From positions 8,856,001 through 8,920,000 of the forward strand of contig NZ_CP091881.1 of the NCBI RefSeq assembly GCF_022163125.1: 64,000 nucleotides of DNA, written 5' to 3'. Made by a program: the position numbers and the translations under genes. The notes below the pieces were generated by a model. It was given only the letters and a program-made list of their open reading frames with translations. It was not told the DNA's origin and made no database searches. Positions 32,250 to 41,443 of the stretch are shown piece by piece. Each line of letters begins with the position of its first letter. The stretch's first letter is position 1. This DNA is from Paenibacillus sp. HWE-109 (GTDB taxonomy: Bacteria > Bacillota > Bacilli > Paenibacillales > NBRC-103111).

Positions 32250-32323
32250 GAGGGAACTACAGTACGCTATTCTAGCCAAAAGTGGCAGTATCGAGAGGTT
32301 GAGGGAACTACAGTACGCTATTT
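32250..32323 (+). repeat. Two copies of an interspersed GGGAACTACAGTACGCTAT repeat
   Basis: The 20-base core occurs at 32250 and 32301, and related fragments (CTGTAGTTCCGCTATC near 32369, CCTAGTTCCC near 32420) follow. The core resembles GGAACTACGATCCGCTAT of the large tandem array at 41.4 kb, so both belong to one repeat family. Confidence 0.7.
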
Positions 32324-32715
32324 TGCTGTTTCTTGGGAATCTTCAACGCTTTTTGTGAAAATAAGACCCTGTAGTTCCGCTATCCCCCTCGCATCCCTAC
32401 TTTTTGCCTAATTAGCGTCCCCTAGTTCCCTTACTAGGTTTTGCCGCTAAGAAGAGACTGACTGATCTATCAGGATAGCGAATCCGGTTTTCTTATTTAC
32501 TTCAGGGTTCTATCAGCAAAGCAAGCTACTACGTGAACTAAGGAGCGCTGCATAATGGACGGTAAGTAAGTTGGTATGGAGGTGGCTGCTCAAGTCATGG
32601 GAAGTTATCTGCTCCGATTGATCCCGGTTATTCGTTCAACACTCTGATCTTGTACTATATCCACAATAACATGTCGTGTTCGTGTTATGTATATTAACAT
32701 AAACTTAATAAATAA

Positions 32716-32744
32716 TTTACACTGCGAGGATGATTTAGTAATAT
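32716..32744 (+). promoter_or_regulatory. Candidate promoter of the S-layer phosphodiesterase
   Basis: TTTACA (32716) is 17 bases from TAATAT (32739), and TATAAT overlaps at 32742. The start codon lies about 105 bases downstream, so the mRNA has a long AT-rich leader. Confidence 0.5.
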
Positions 32745-32854
32745 AATGAAAGAAACTAAAAACAAATAAAACAAATTAATAAAACTAAATTAACTTGTTT
32801 TCATGTTGTTTTTAGGACTAAAAATATTATTTTAAACGAATTGGAGGCATTAGG

Positions 32855-35800
32855 ATGTTTATTCATTTTAAAAAAGTGCTAATTATTACGTTAGCAACTA
32901 CGGTCGTCGCAACTTCAAACATTCCTCTGTTTGGAAACTCTCTCACTGCATCTGCCGCAATTATCCCCTCTGATTATGCTCTGCACATGCTTTTTGAGGA
33001 TAACTTGACGGATAGTTCGCAAAATCTTTTAACTGCAACCCCTGTCGGGGGATTGTCTTATGCTCCGGGACGAATCGGCAGTGCGCTGAATATTGATTCT
33101 TCAAGCGCATCCAAGCAATACGTCAACTTGGGAAAACCAGATCAACTTCAGTTTGGCACAGGAACCAGCTTTACCCTTGCTTTCTGGGTGAAATCGAATG
33201 GCGTTTCATCAGACCCTCCCATCATTTCCAATAAGGACTGGGACGGCGGCAGCAATGTTGGCTATGTCGTCGCTTTAAAGGATACGCGCTTGATATGGAA
33301 CTACAATACGGACGGCGGTTCAAGAGCGGATGCCTCTATTCCTAACGTTGCGGACGGCGCTTGGCATCACATCGTGATTTCGCACGATCGGGCAACAGGA
33401 CGCGTTGATTTTTATAAAGACGGAAACCCTGTAACGGTAGACATAACGAGTGGAAGTAATTATAACAACATTTCAAGCGCAGTAAATATTACGGGACGGA
33501 CAGGCACGCTGGATTCTGGTCTGTCAACGATGATTGGCAATGATGGTACCGGCAATTATTCCGCCAATTTGACAGCTCGGCTTGATGATTTTCAGATTTT
33601 GCGAAAAGCTGTTACGGCGCAAGAAGTTTTAGATGCCTATAACGCCATTCCTCCCCGTGACCCTGAAAAATTCAATGGCGCTCTGAACTTGATAGGCGCC
33701 CAGCATACCGTTCAGGGTTCGCAATTTCACTACAACCTGGATCTTCGTACACCGGACATGAACAAAGTGATTGATAAAGCAGATGTTGAACTCGCGTATG
33801 ACAGTCATTTATTTGAATTCGTCAGTGCGTCGCGCGCGACTTCCATTGACACTTCCGTGCCGGGAATCTTGAAGCTGAGCTTGCCTGGGGGGATCGTTTA
33901 CAGCAACATCAATCCGCTTGAATTCAAGAATTCCAGAATTTCCGAGCTGATCTTCAAAGCGAAAGCTCCTTCAGGTCAAGGAACCATTGAAGTAAAGAAT
34001 GCGGATTTCTATAACGGTACGGATAAAATAGAAATTGAATCTTTGAATAAGCCGGCTGCTACCGTTCAAATCCATTCCAAAGCGTCTGAAGATCTCAATA
34101 AGGACGGCCATGTGACGGTTGGGGATGTTGTTTTGGCCCAAGGCAACTCTGACGAGGTTTTACAAAAAATTGCCGACAAAGCCAAATTTACTCCTTATAA
34201 ACGTGTTGTTGTCATTGGGATCGACGGTGGAGGCGTTTCGGTTTCGCCCAATGCGCCATATTGGGAAACTCCTAATTCCGTCAAAGTGGCAGTCGGAAGC
34301 CGCCTAAACATCCCGTCGATTAGAAACATCATTGACCATGGCGCTATCTCCTATACCGTCAAAACAACGCTGCCATCCAGTTCTTCGCCAAACTGGGGCG
34401 CGATGATATCCGGCGTTGATTACAGTAAACATAAGATTGGTAATGATATCAGCGAAGCTTATACCTATGATGAAGCTTCCCCTTATCCGACATTCTTTAA
34501 AAAAGTAAGATCAGCCATGCCTGAAACTAAGCTAGCTGCTTTTTTAACTTGGAACAACATTTTCACTGGTCATATTGAACCGTCTGTCGGTGTTGAGGAC
34601 TACCCCTCGAATGATGAAGGCAATGCCGCTGCCTTCGCTCAGTATATAGCAGATGGGAAAGCTGCCGATGCATCCGTGATTTTCATACATTTGGATGATA
34701 TGGATCATGAGGCGGGGCACATATACGGTTTTTATACGAAAAAATATTATGATCAATTAGCGAAAACCGACTTGAACGTAGGCGTAATTTACAATGCTTT
34801 GAAAGATAATCAACTGCTAGACGATACACTTATTTTAATGCTGCCTGATCATGGCGGAGGCACCGAAAATGCCAATCATACGTTAGGAAGCTCCACTTCG
34901 CACGGCCAAGACTCACCGCTGTCAACGACCACATTCATGGCGGCGAACGGAAGAACGGTAGCTGCGGATGTCGGGAAAGAGAAGCTTTTGCAAGGCGGCA
35001 CAACCAAAGATTTGGCAGCGACTGTTCTCACCGCTCTAGGTATCGATCCTGCAATTGGGGATTCCAAGGTGATTGACGGGATGTTCATCCAGCAGAAAAA
35101 TCAGCATAAGCCGGATGCTTCCAACTTGAAGTTAACCAAAGTCGTCTCTTCAACTACTCAGCAATTAAAAAGATATGAACTGTCCATCGGTGAGCTGAAA
35201 TCGGACGCGAAAGCGATGGATCTTGACATCCAGACAAATGATTTGTCGGTCGTATCCGTGGAACCTGTTCAACCCGGCGTCAAGGTGCTGCGCAATGAAA
35301 CGGCAAATGGCGTGACGAGAATCATTCTTTCCTCGGATACAGGCATTGTTGCCGATCAGCCCATTGTCAATATCCTTGTTGGATCGCAGGGAGCCAATCC
35401 CTCCGCAGCTCTTAAAGACGCCATGGTTGCCGATCCGCAGGCCAAAGAAACGATGCCGAACTTAACTAGTGCGGAAAAACAAGAAAGTGATATTCCGGTG
35501 ACAAGCGTAGAAGTCACCCCTGCGAACCTATCGATATATGAAGGACAAACTGTAGAACTTTACGCCAAAGTGCTGCCTGCTACAGCGAGCAATCAGGCGG
35601 TGACATGGACCACAAGCGATTCTTCGGTCGCGGCACTTGAATCCAGAGGTGACAAGGCCGTTATTACTGGTATCAAACCAGGTACGGCAACAATCACGGC
35701 GACTGCAGCGGATGGAAACTTTACATCGCAAAGCACTGTCACTATACAAGCTAAACCAGTAGAAACGACATTATACTCTATCAAATTGGATGGGAAAACT

Positions 35801-37048
35801 TCACTGAATATCGGCCAGCAAGACCAAACCATCGTTCAGGCAACGTACAGTGATAACAGTGTGATTCAGCCTGTTTCCGGTATCGTTTTCAGCAGTACGG
35901 TTCCAACTGTAGCAACTGTTGATTCGCATGGTTTGGTAAGCGCGCTTGGGGTGGGGACGACAGTCATTGGAGCAACATATGGTGGATTGATGGGTCAGTA
36001 TACGCTTACGGTCACTAGTTCCAAACCAGTAGAAACGACATTGTCTTCCATTAAAATGAACGGAAAAGCTTCATTGTATATAGGCCTACAGGATCAAACG
36101 ACGGTTAAGGCGAAATACAGTGATAACAGCGAGACCCAACCTGTGTTCGGCATCACTTTCAGCAGCAGTGCCCCATTTGTGGCGTCCGTTAACTCGCAAG
36201 GTTTGGTAAGTGCGCTCGGGGTGGGGACGACAGTTATTGAAGCAACGTATGGCGGATTGATGGATCAATATACACTTACTGTAAATTCTTCATCGACAGA
36301 GCCAGACTACGAGCCTGCGCCAACCACGCCGCAAGAGCAGACTAAGCCTGCGGAACCTGCAAAACCGGTCGAACCGACAAAACCCGCGCTTCCAGAAGTA
36401 TTTAATCCAGAACTTGTCAAGCTGGACACGCTGATCAAAAGCATGGAATCCAAAGTCAAAGAAGCGAAAAAGCAAAGCAACATCATTTCTTTCACAGATT
36501 TGCCTACTGCACATTGGGCAGGGAACCTCATTCACAAATTCGCAGCAATAGGTGTCGTTCAAGGGTATGAGAACGGAACTTTCGAGCCTGATGGCAAGGT
36601 GACGCGTGCAGAGTTTGCGACTCTCATTTCCCGCATATTCGAAATTAACGGTGAGCCTGTTCGCAGCCTGACACTGAATGATCTGAACACGCACTGGGCG
36701 AAAACAGTGATCGAAAAGCTAGCCAATCTCGGCATCTTGAACGGTTACGAAGATTCCTCATTCAAACCAGATGCAACGATTAGCCGTGCTGAGATGGTAG
36801 CTATCGTCAGCCGCATCGTAAACATACGCTCTGTTCAACAGGAAAGCACATCTAGCTTCGCCGATATTGCTAGCTCTTTTGCCGAGGAGCAAATCAAAGA
36901 AGCATCCAAAGCGGGAATCATTAGCGGATTAGGCGATGGCCAGTTCCATCCGAATAGTCCTGCGACCCGCGCCGAGGCGCTTACGGCTATCATGAATATC
37001 CTAAATCTTAATCCAGAAATTAAGCAGTTGTTGGACAGCTTGAAATAA
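32855..37048 (+). CDS. SLH-anchored surface phosphodiesterase with LamG, cohesin-like and Big_2 domains (1397 aa)
   Basis: Secreted, wall-anchored enzyme. In order: signal peptide (1-35, ends SLTASAA), LamG/concanavalin-like domain (about 37-266), cohesin-like domain (270-408), one dockerin-like calcium loop (DLNKDGHVTVGDVVLAQG, about 412-430), a type I phosphodiesterase / alkaline-phosphatase-fold domain (about 449-735; D457, the LPSSSSPNW nucleophile region, H612-D614...D617-H618, D665-H666), a Big_2 domain (about 882-965), two near-identical beta repeats (968-1057 and 1058-1148), a Pro-rich linker, and three SLH domains (from about 1211) that bind wall polysaccharide. The phosphoester substrate is unknown; outside the cell it may release phosphate from nucleotides, lipids or teichoic-type polymers. 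A terminator follows. Confidence 0.88.
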   Translation: MFIHFKKVLIITLATTVVATSNIPLFGNSLTASAAIIPSDYALHMLFEDNLTDSSQNLLTATPVGGLSYAPGRIGSALNIDSSSASKQYVNLGKPDQLQFGTGTSFTLAFWVKSNGVSSDPPIISNKDWDGGSNVGYVVALKDTRLIWNYNTDGGSRADASIPNVADGAWHHIVISHDRATGRVDFYKDGNPVTVDITSGSNYNNISSAVNITGRTGTLDSGLSTMIGNDGTGNYSANLTARLDDFQILRKAVTAQEVLDAYNAIPPRDPEKFNGALNLIGAQHTVQGSQFHYNLDLRTPDMNKVIDKADVELAYDSHLFEFVSASRATSIDTSVPGILKLSLPGGIVYSNINPLEFKNSRISELIFKAKAPSGQGTIEVKNADFYNGTDKIEIESLNKPAATVQIHSKASEDLNKDGHVTVGDVVLAQGNSDEVLQKIADKAKFTPYKRVVVIGIDGGGVSVSPNAPYWETPNSVKVAVGSRLNIPSIRNIIDHGAISYTVKTTLPSSSSPNWGAMISGVDYSKHKIGNDISEAYTYDEASPYPTFFKKVRSAMPETKLAAFLTWNNIFTGHIEPSVGVEDYPSNDEGNAAAFAQYIADGKAADASVIFIHLDDMDHEAGHIYGFYTKKYYDQLAKTDLNVGVIYNALKDNQLLDDTLILMLPDHGGGTENANHTLGSSTSHGQDSPLSTTTFMAANGRTVAADVGKEKLLQGGTTKDLAATVLTALGIDPAIGDSKVIDGMFIQQKNQHKPDASNLKLTKVVSSTTQQLKRYELSIGELKSDAKAMDLDIQTNDLSVVSVEPVQPGVKVLRNETANGVTRIILSSDTGIVADQPIVNILVGSQGANPSAALKDAMVADPQAKETMPNLTSAEKQESDIPVTSVEVTPANLSIYEGQTVELYAKVLPATASNQAVTWTTSDSSVAALESRGDKAVITGIKPGTATITATAADGNFTSQSTVTIQAKPVETTLYSIKLDGKTSLNIGQQDQTIVQATYSDNSVIQPVSGIVFSSTVPTVATVDSHGLVSALGVGTTVIGATYGGLMGQYTLTVTSSKPVETTLSSIKMNGKASLYIGLQDQTTVKAKYSDNSETQPVFGITFSSSAPFVASVNSQGLVSALGVGTTVIEATYGGLMDQYTLTVNSSSTEPDYEPAPTTPQEQTKPAEPAKPVEPTKPALPEVFNPELVKLDTLIKSMESKVKEAKKQSNIISFTDLPTAHWAGNLIHKFAAIGVVQGYENGTFEPDGKVTRAEFATLISRIFEINGEPVRSLTLNDLNTHWAKTVIEKLANLGILNGYEDSSFKPDATISRAEMVAIVSRIVNIRSVQQESTSSFADIASSFAEEQIKEASKAGIISGLGDGQFHPNSPATRAEALTAIMNILNLNPEIKQLLDSLK

Positions 37049-37075
37049 GCGTTTCTGAGAATAGAGATAGTTTTG

Positions 37076-37116
37076 AAAAATACCCAGCTGATCAACGAGA
37101 TCAGTAGGGTATTTTT
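37076..37116. terminator. Bidirectional terminator between convergent genes
   Basis: AAAAATACCC (37076-37085) pairs with GGGTATTTTT (37107-37116), with an inner CTGATC/GATCAG stem. It serves the surface protein on the plus strand and the LysR gene on the minus strand. Confidence 0.88.
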
Positions 37117-37133
37117 ATTTCTGAAATACCCGC

Positions 37134-38021
37134 TCACCCAAGCGCAGGATCAAGCTTTGCAATAAAAGCAGCAGCAGCTGTCGAAAGCGGCATATTGCGC
37201 AAAGTAATAATGCCGATTTTGGTTGATGGGATCGCAGCGTCCAAGTTTACTTCAAACAAACTGCCCTCGGCGAGTTCCTTCGCGACGAATTCCTTCGTGA
37301 CGAAGGAGACGCCAAACCCGATCTTCGCGAATTCAATCAGCAGATCCACACTGCCCAGCTCGATCTCCGGCTCCAGCATGAGGCCATGGTCGCTGAATAG
37401 ACGGGTGACGAATTTCCGCGAGGAGCTGTTGCTCGAAAATAAGATGATCGGGTATTTCAGCAGATCAGCAAGCGAGACCTTACCTAAAGCCAGTTCGCGG
37501 TATTTCGGTCCGGTCACGAAGCAATCTTGAATGGTAATGCCCTCACGGACTTGCATCTGCTCATCCAGAATAGGCGTCCTGACGATCCCGATATCGATTT
37601 TCCCTTCCTTTAATTGTTTTACAATTTCCGGTGTGGTGCCGTTTACCAGATTGATTTGCACATGTGGATACTGGTCGTGGAAAGACTCCAGGAAAGGAAG
37701 CAGGTAGTGCTTGCATAAGGAGTCGCTGCCGCCGATTTTGATTTCCCCGCTGGAAAAGGTGCGAAGTTCATGGAGTTTTTCTTCCGCGAGGGAAATGAAG
37801 TTGTACGCTTGCTCGATATAGGAAAATAAAATGGAACCTTCCTTGGTCAGTTCAACTCCTTTGGACGTGCGGGCAAATAATTGCAGCTTCAATTGATCTT
37901 CTAATAATTTAATGGAGTGAGAGACGCTGGGCTGGGTAATGAACAGCTCTTTGGCTGCTTTGGAAAGGCTTCCAGATTTGGCGGTCAAATAAAATACTTT
38001 GTACAACTCAAAATTAACCAT
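37134..38021 (-). CDS. LysR-family transcriptional regulator
   Basis: The usual LysR start MVNFELYKVFYLTAKSGSLS is reached with an ATG at 38021 (an upstream in-frame ATG at 38057 adds 12 residues and lacks support); AGAAGGTG precedes it. The N-terminal helix-turn-helix (SLSKAAKELFITQPSVSHSI, about 17-36) and a C-terminal type 2 periplasmic-binding-like effector domain (about 88-290) are both present. It is divergent from the transketolase gene and probably controls it, in line with other LysR regulators of carbon metabolism. Effector unknown. Confidence 0.88.
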   Translation of the reverse strand: MVNFELYKVFYLTAKSGSLSKAAKELFITQPSVSHSIKLLEDQLKLQLFARTSKGVELTKEGSILFSYIEQAYNFISLAEEKLHELRTFSSGEIKIGGSDSLCKHYLLPFLESFHDQYPHVQINLVNGTTPEIVKQLKEGKIDIGIVRTPILDEQMQVREGITIQDCFVTGPKYRELALGKVSLADLLKYPIILFSSNSSSRKFVTRLFSDHGLMLEPEIELGSVDLLIEFAKIGFGVSFVTKEFVAKELAEGSLFEVNLDAAIPSTKIGIITLRNMPLSTAAAAFIAKLDPALG

Positions 38022-38039
38022 ATAGACACCTTCTATACC

Positions 38040-38099
38040 TAGTATCGAAACTATCAATTATTTGAATGGCTGATCTACTCTTATAATAAGGAGTAGATC
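38040..38099. promoter_or_regulatory. Divergent LysR-tkt control region
   Basis: A TAGT-ATCGAA-ACTA dyad at 38040-38053 fits a LysR box (T-N11-A). A perfect inverted repeat GATCTACTC..GAGTAGATC at 38072-38099 flanks a TATAAT (-10, 38082), which has only a poor -35. This suggests activator-dependent expression of tkt. Confidence 0.6.
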
Positions 38100-38136
38100 C
38101 AGCAATTACAACTTAAATGATGGAGGCGAACTTCTT

Positions 38137-40164
38137 TTGAATCAAGCCACAGCCAGTTTAGAAACATTAAGCATAAATACGATCCGGACTTTGACGATCG
38201 ACGCTGTTGAAAAAGCAGCGATGGGTCATCCCGGTATGCCGATGGGAGCAGCGCCTATGGCGTATGCGCTTTGGACGCAGCACTTGAAGCATAATCCGGC
38301 CAATCCCAAGTGGGTGGATCGCGATCGCTTCGTATTATCAGCGGGTCATGGCTCGATGCTGCTCTACAGCCTGCTGCATTTAAGCGGTTACGATGTGACG
38401 ATTGAAGACATCAAGGAATTCCGCCAATGGGGAAGCCGGACACCAGGGCACCCAGAGTACGGGCATACAGCAGGCGTGGAAGCTACAACGGGACCTCTGG
38501 GCCAAGGTGTTGCCATGGCTGTAGGTATGGCGATGGCTGAAGCGCATCAAGCTTCTGTTTATAATAAACCGAGCTTTCCGATCGTTGATCATTACACCTA
38601 TGCTATCTGCGGTGATGGTGATTTAATGGAAGGCGTTTCATCTGAGGCTGCCTCCCTGGCGGGGCATCTGAAATTGGGCAAATTAATCGTGCTCTACGAT
38701 TCCAACGATATTTCACTTGACGGTGAATTGAATATGTCGTTCTCCGAGAATGTTAAGACGCGTATTGAATCCTACGGATGGCAATACTTACGTGTGGAAG
38801 AACAGAACAACGTCGAGGCGATTGCCGCTGCGATCGCCGAGGGCAAGGCGGATCTCGAGCGCCCAACGCTGATCGAGATCAAAACAACGATCGGCTATGG
38901 CAGTCCGAACAAAGCCGGCAAAGGCGGCCACGGCGGCACGCACGGCTCGCCGCTTGGCAAAGAAGAGCTGCTGCTGACGAAGCAGGCGCTCGGTTGGCCT
39001 TTGGAGCCGGACTTCTATGTGCCGGCTGAGGTTTACGCCCATTTCGCCCATTTCAAGCAGCTGGGCGGAGAAGCTCAAACTGCCTGGGAGCAGCTGTGGA
39101 ACAGCTATCAGGCGGCGTATCCTGAGCTCGCGCAGCAATTCGAGCTCGCGAACAGCGGTGATCTTCCGGCCGATTGGAAGGCAGATATGCCGCGCTTTAC
39201 CCCGGAGAGCGGCGCGATCTCGACGCGTACGGCATCCGGCAAAGTGATTAACGGCTTGGCGAAGCGGGTACCTTATCTTGTAGGCGGCTCTGCCGATCTG
39301 GCAAGCTCCAACTTCACCATGATTAATGACGCCGCGGCGTTTAGCAGCGCGGATTATAGCGGCCGCAACTTCTGGTTCGGCGTCCGTGAATTCGCCATGG
39401 GTGCAGCCTTGAACGGCATGCTGCTGCACGGCGGCGTGCGTGCCTTCGGCGGAACGTTCCTCGTGTTCAGCGACTATCTTCGTGGCGCGATTCGCTTGTC
39501 CGCGCTGATGAAGCTGCCGGTGGCGTACGTCTTCACGCACGACAGCATCGCTGTCGGCGAAGACGGCCCGACGCATCAGCCGATCGAGCAGATCCCATCC
39601 CTGCGGATGATTCCGGATGTGACGTTGTTCCGTCCTGCGGACGCGAACGAAACAGCTGCCGCTTGGCAGTACGTCCTCGAGGCGAAGGAAGGTCCTTTCG
39701 TATTCGCGCTTTCGCGCCAGAACCTGCCAGTGCTGCCGGGCACGGATACGCTTGCTTTTGACCATATTCATCAAGGGGCCTATGTGTTGTCCGATGTGGC
39801 TGCTGGCGAAACCATCGCTGTTCAGCTTATCGCGACAGGTTCTGAAGTAAGCCTTGCACTTGACGTGAAGAAGCAGTTGGCGCAAGATGGTATTGGGGCT
39901 CGTGTGATTTCGATGCCAAGCCGTGAACTGTTCGAGCAGCAGCCTGAAGAAGTGCGAAATGCCGTACTGTTACCGAATGTACAGGCGAATGTCGTTCTGG
40001 AGATGGCTTATCCTGCTGGTTGGGAAGAAATTACGGGCGGCAGCGGCTTCGTTGTCGGGATTCGTAAGTTCGGGGCATCGGCCAAAGCGGATCGTGTGAT
40101 TCGTGAATATGGCTTTACCGCAGAAGCAATCGTACAACAAATCAGACAGAAGTATTTCCAATAA
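38137..40164 (+). CDS. tkt: Transketolase
   Basis: Transfers two-carbon units between sugar phosphates in the non-oxidative pentose phosphate pathway, with thiamine diphosphate. TTG at 38137 follows GGAGGCGAACTTC. The 675-residue enzyme has the N-terminal motif [17 protein letters not shown], the cofactor site [20 protein letters not shown] (about 165-185), [19 protein letters not shown], and the C-terminal [20 protein letters not shown] (about 468-488). Transaldolase and a YhcH-like gene follow, so the operon joins pentose phosphate interconversion with sugar handling. It may be a second transketolase of the cell; that needs the genome. Confidence 0.96.
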   Translation: MNQATASLETLSINTIRTLTIDAVEKAAMGHPGMPMGAAPMAYALWTQHLKHNPANPKWVDRDRFVLSAGHGSMLLYSLLHLSGYDVTIEDIKEFRQWGSRTPGHPEYGHTAGVEATTGPLGQGVAMAVGMAMAEAHQASVYNKPSFPIVDHYTYAICGDGDLMEGVSSEAASLAGHLKLGKLIVLYDSNDISLDGELNMSFSENVKTRIESYGWQYLRVEEQNNVEAIAAAIAEGKADLERPTLIEIKTTIGYGSPNKAGKGGHGGTHGSPLGKEELLLTKQALGWPLEPDFYVPAEVYAHFAHFKQLGGEAQTAWEQLWNSYQAAYPELAQQFELANSGDLPADWKADMPRFTPESGAISTRTASGKVINGLAKRVPYLVGGSADLASSNFTMINDAAAFSSADYSGRNFWFGVREFAMGAALNGMLLHGGVRAFGGTFLVFSDYLRGAIRLSALMKLPVAYVFTHDSIAVGEDGPTHQPIEQIPSLRMIPDVTLFRPADANETAAAWQYVLEAKEGPFVFALSRQNLPVLPGTDTLAFDHIHQGAYVLSDVAAGETIAVQLIATGSEVSLALDVKKQLAQDGIGARVISMPSRELFEQQPEEVRNAVLLPNVQANVVLEMAYPAGWEEITGGSGFVVGIRKFGASAKADRVIREYGFTAEAIVQQIRQKYFQ

Positions 40165-40198
40165 GAACCCAACAGGGGAGAAAAGGTAGGGATACAGG

Positions 40199-40855
40199 AT
40201 GAAATTGTTTATCGACACAGCCAATGTAGAAGAAATTCGTAAAGCGCACGCGTTAGGCGTAGTTGCGGGGGTTACGACTAATCCTTCACTGATTGCCAAA
40301 GAGGGAAGAGACTTTTTTGAAACTGTCAAAGAAATCATCTCCATCGTAGGCGATGTACCAATCAGTGCAGAAGTCGTTTCCTTGAAAGCGGACGAAATGG
40401 TAGAGCAAGGCAAGAAGCTCGCTAAGCTTAGCCCGAATGTTGTGATCAAGCTTCCAATGACATTAGATGGCCTGCAAGCAACAAGCGTTTTCCGTTCACT
40501 GGGCATCCCAACGAATGTAACGCTGATCTTCAGTTCGACACAAGCTTTGTTGGCTGCTCGTGCGGGTGCTACGTATGTATCGCCGTTTATCGGCCGTTTG
40601 GACGATATCAACCAAGTGGGGATGAATCTGATCAAAGAGATCAGCCAAATTTTCCAAGTACACGGGATTAAATCCGAAATTATCTCTGCCAGCGTTCGTC
40701 ACTCTGCGCACGTGATTGAGGCTGCACTTGCAGGGTCGCATATTGCTACTGTGCCATATAAAGTAATCGAGTCTATGAGCAAACATCCGCTGACTGATGC
40801 TGGTATTGAGAAGTTCCTAGCCGATTGGGAAGGCGCGAATCAAGAGAAGTTCTAA
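40199..40855 (+). CDS. fsa: Transaldolase / fructose-6-phosphate aldolase-like (short type)
   Basis: The 218-residue enzyme is of the short TalC/Fsa class (about 215-220 residues). It has [20 protein letters not shown], the [13 protein letters not shown] loop, and K84 in VVIKLPMT as the Schiff-base lysine. ATG 40199 comes after AAAGGTAGGG. It probably transfers or cleaves three-carbon units next to transketolase. Which of the two activities it has (transaldolase or Fsa) depends on residues I cannot resolve; Bacillales members of this type are usually named transaldolase. Confidence 0.92.
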   Translation: MKLFIDTANVEEIRKAHALGVVAGVTTNPSLIAKEGRDFFETVKEIISIVGDVPISAEVVSLKADEMVEQGKKLAKLSPNVVIKLPMTLDGLQATSVFRSLGIPTNVTLIFSSTQALLAARAGATYVSPFIGRLDDINQVGMNLIKEISQIFQVHGIKSEIISASVRHSAHVIEAALAGSHIATVPYKVIESMSKHPLTDAGIEKFLADWEGANQEKF

Positions 40856-40869
40856 GGAGATTTCAGAGC

Positions 40870-41355
40870 ATGATTATCAGCAATGTGGAGCATTTTGAAG
40901 CGGAGCGCCATTTATGGCCTGCGGCCATTCAAAGGGGTATCGACTACATTTTAAATCGCAAGTTAGGTGAGGCAGTGCTTGGGAGATACGATCTCGAAGG
41001 TGAGAAAGGTGTCCTGATGTATGCCAATGTGCAAGAGTCTGTTACTCGTCCTTCCTTGGAGCAGGTGCCGGAATCTCATGCCGTCTATACAGATATTCAA
41101 TTCTTGGTAAGCGGGGAAGAGAAAATTTGTTTCTACAAGCTTCATCCCGGTGCCAAAGTGGTTGATAACAAGTTCGAGACGCACGATATCGCTTTCTATG
41201 AATCTGATCCTGCTGAGCAGGAAACAGAAATCTTGTTAAAGCCTGGCATGTTTGCTGTCTGCTTTCCTTCGGATATTCACAGACCGAACTGCGTGATAAA
41301 TGAAAGCCAAACGATAAAGAAAATCGTGGTTAAGGTTCATAAGGATCTTTTATAG
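40870..41355 (+). CDS. YhcH/YjgK/YiaL (EbgC-like) beta-jelly-roll protein
   Basis: The 161-residue product has the family pattern: MIISNVEHFEAERHLWPAAI, then PESHAVYTDIQFLVSGEEKI, and FAVCFPSDIHRPNCVIN with conserved His and acidic residues of a cupin-like site. Family members occur in sugar catabolic operons and may be mutarotases or sialic acid/galactoside processing helpers. AAGGAG precedes ATG 40870, fourteen bases after the transaldolase stop. The terminator downstream makes it the last gene of the tkt operon. Confidence 0.82.
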   Translation: MIISNVEHFEAERHLWPAAIQRGIDYILNRKLGEAVLGRYDLEGEKGVLMYANVQESVTRPSLEQVPESHAVYTDIQFLVSGEEKICFYKLHPGAKVVDNKFETHDIAFYESDPAEQETEILLKPGMFAVCFPSDIHRPNCVINESQTIKKIVVKVHKDLL

Positions 41356-41369
41356 ATGTTAATGTTGGG

Positions 41370-41413
41370 AAAACTTCTCTGGGTCATGTTGATGACCTCA
41401 GGGAAGTTTTTTT
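41370..41413 (+). terminator. Terminator of the tkt operon
   Basis: AAACTTCTCTGGGTCA pairs with TGACCTCAGGGAAGTTT, followed by T residues. Confidence 0.88.
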
Positions 41414-41443
41414 GTTGTAATCAAAGAATAGGTTTGGGGGACA

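Larger units (their letters stand above)
31701..32854. other. Gene-poor intergenic region, 1.15 kb
   Basis: No frame here has a good ribosome site plus a protein-like composition. The region holds two strong hairpin terminators (32013-32037 and 32155-32192) not attached to any visible gene, a short hairpin with GAAA loop (CGTAAG-GAAA-CTTGCG, 31981-31996), two copies of a GGGAACTACAGTACGCTAT repeat, and the promoter of the S-layer protein. It may encode one or two small RNAs. Confidence 0.5.

Noticed and set aside
32217..32411. 64-residue plus-strand frame containing EGTTVRY twice
   Set aside because: It is the translation of the GGGAACTACAGTACGCTAT repeat, without a start signal.
38788..39885. 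365-residue open frame on the minus strand inside the transketolase gene
   Set aside because: It lies entirely antisense to a well-conserved enzyme in its GC-rich part, has a repetitive Arg-rich composition and no ribosome site; a shadow of tkt codon usage.
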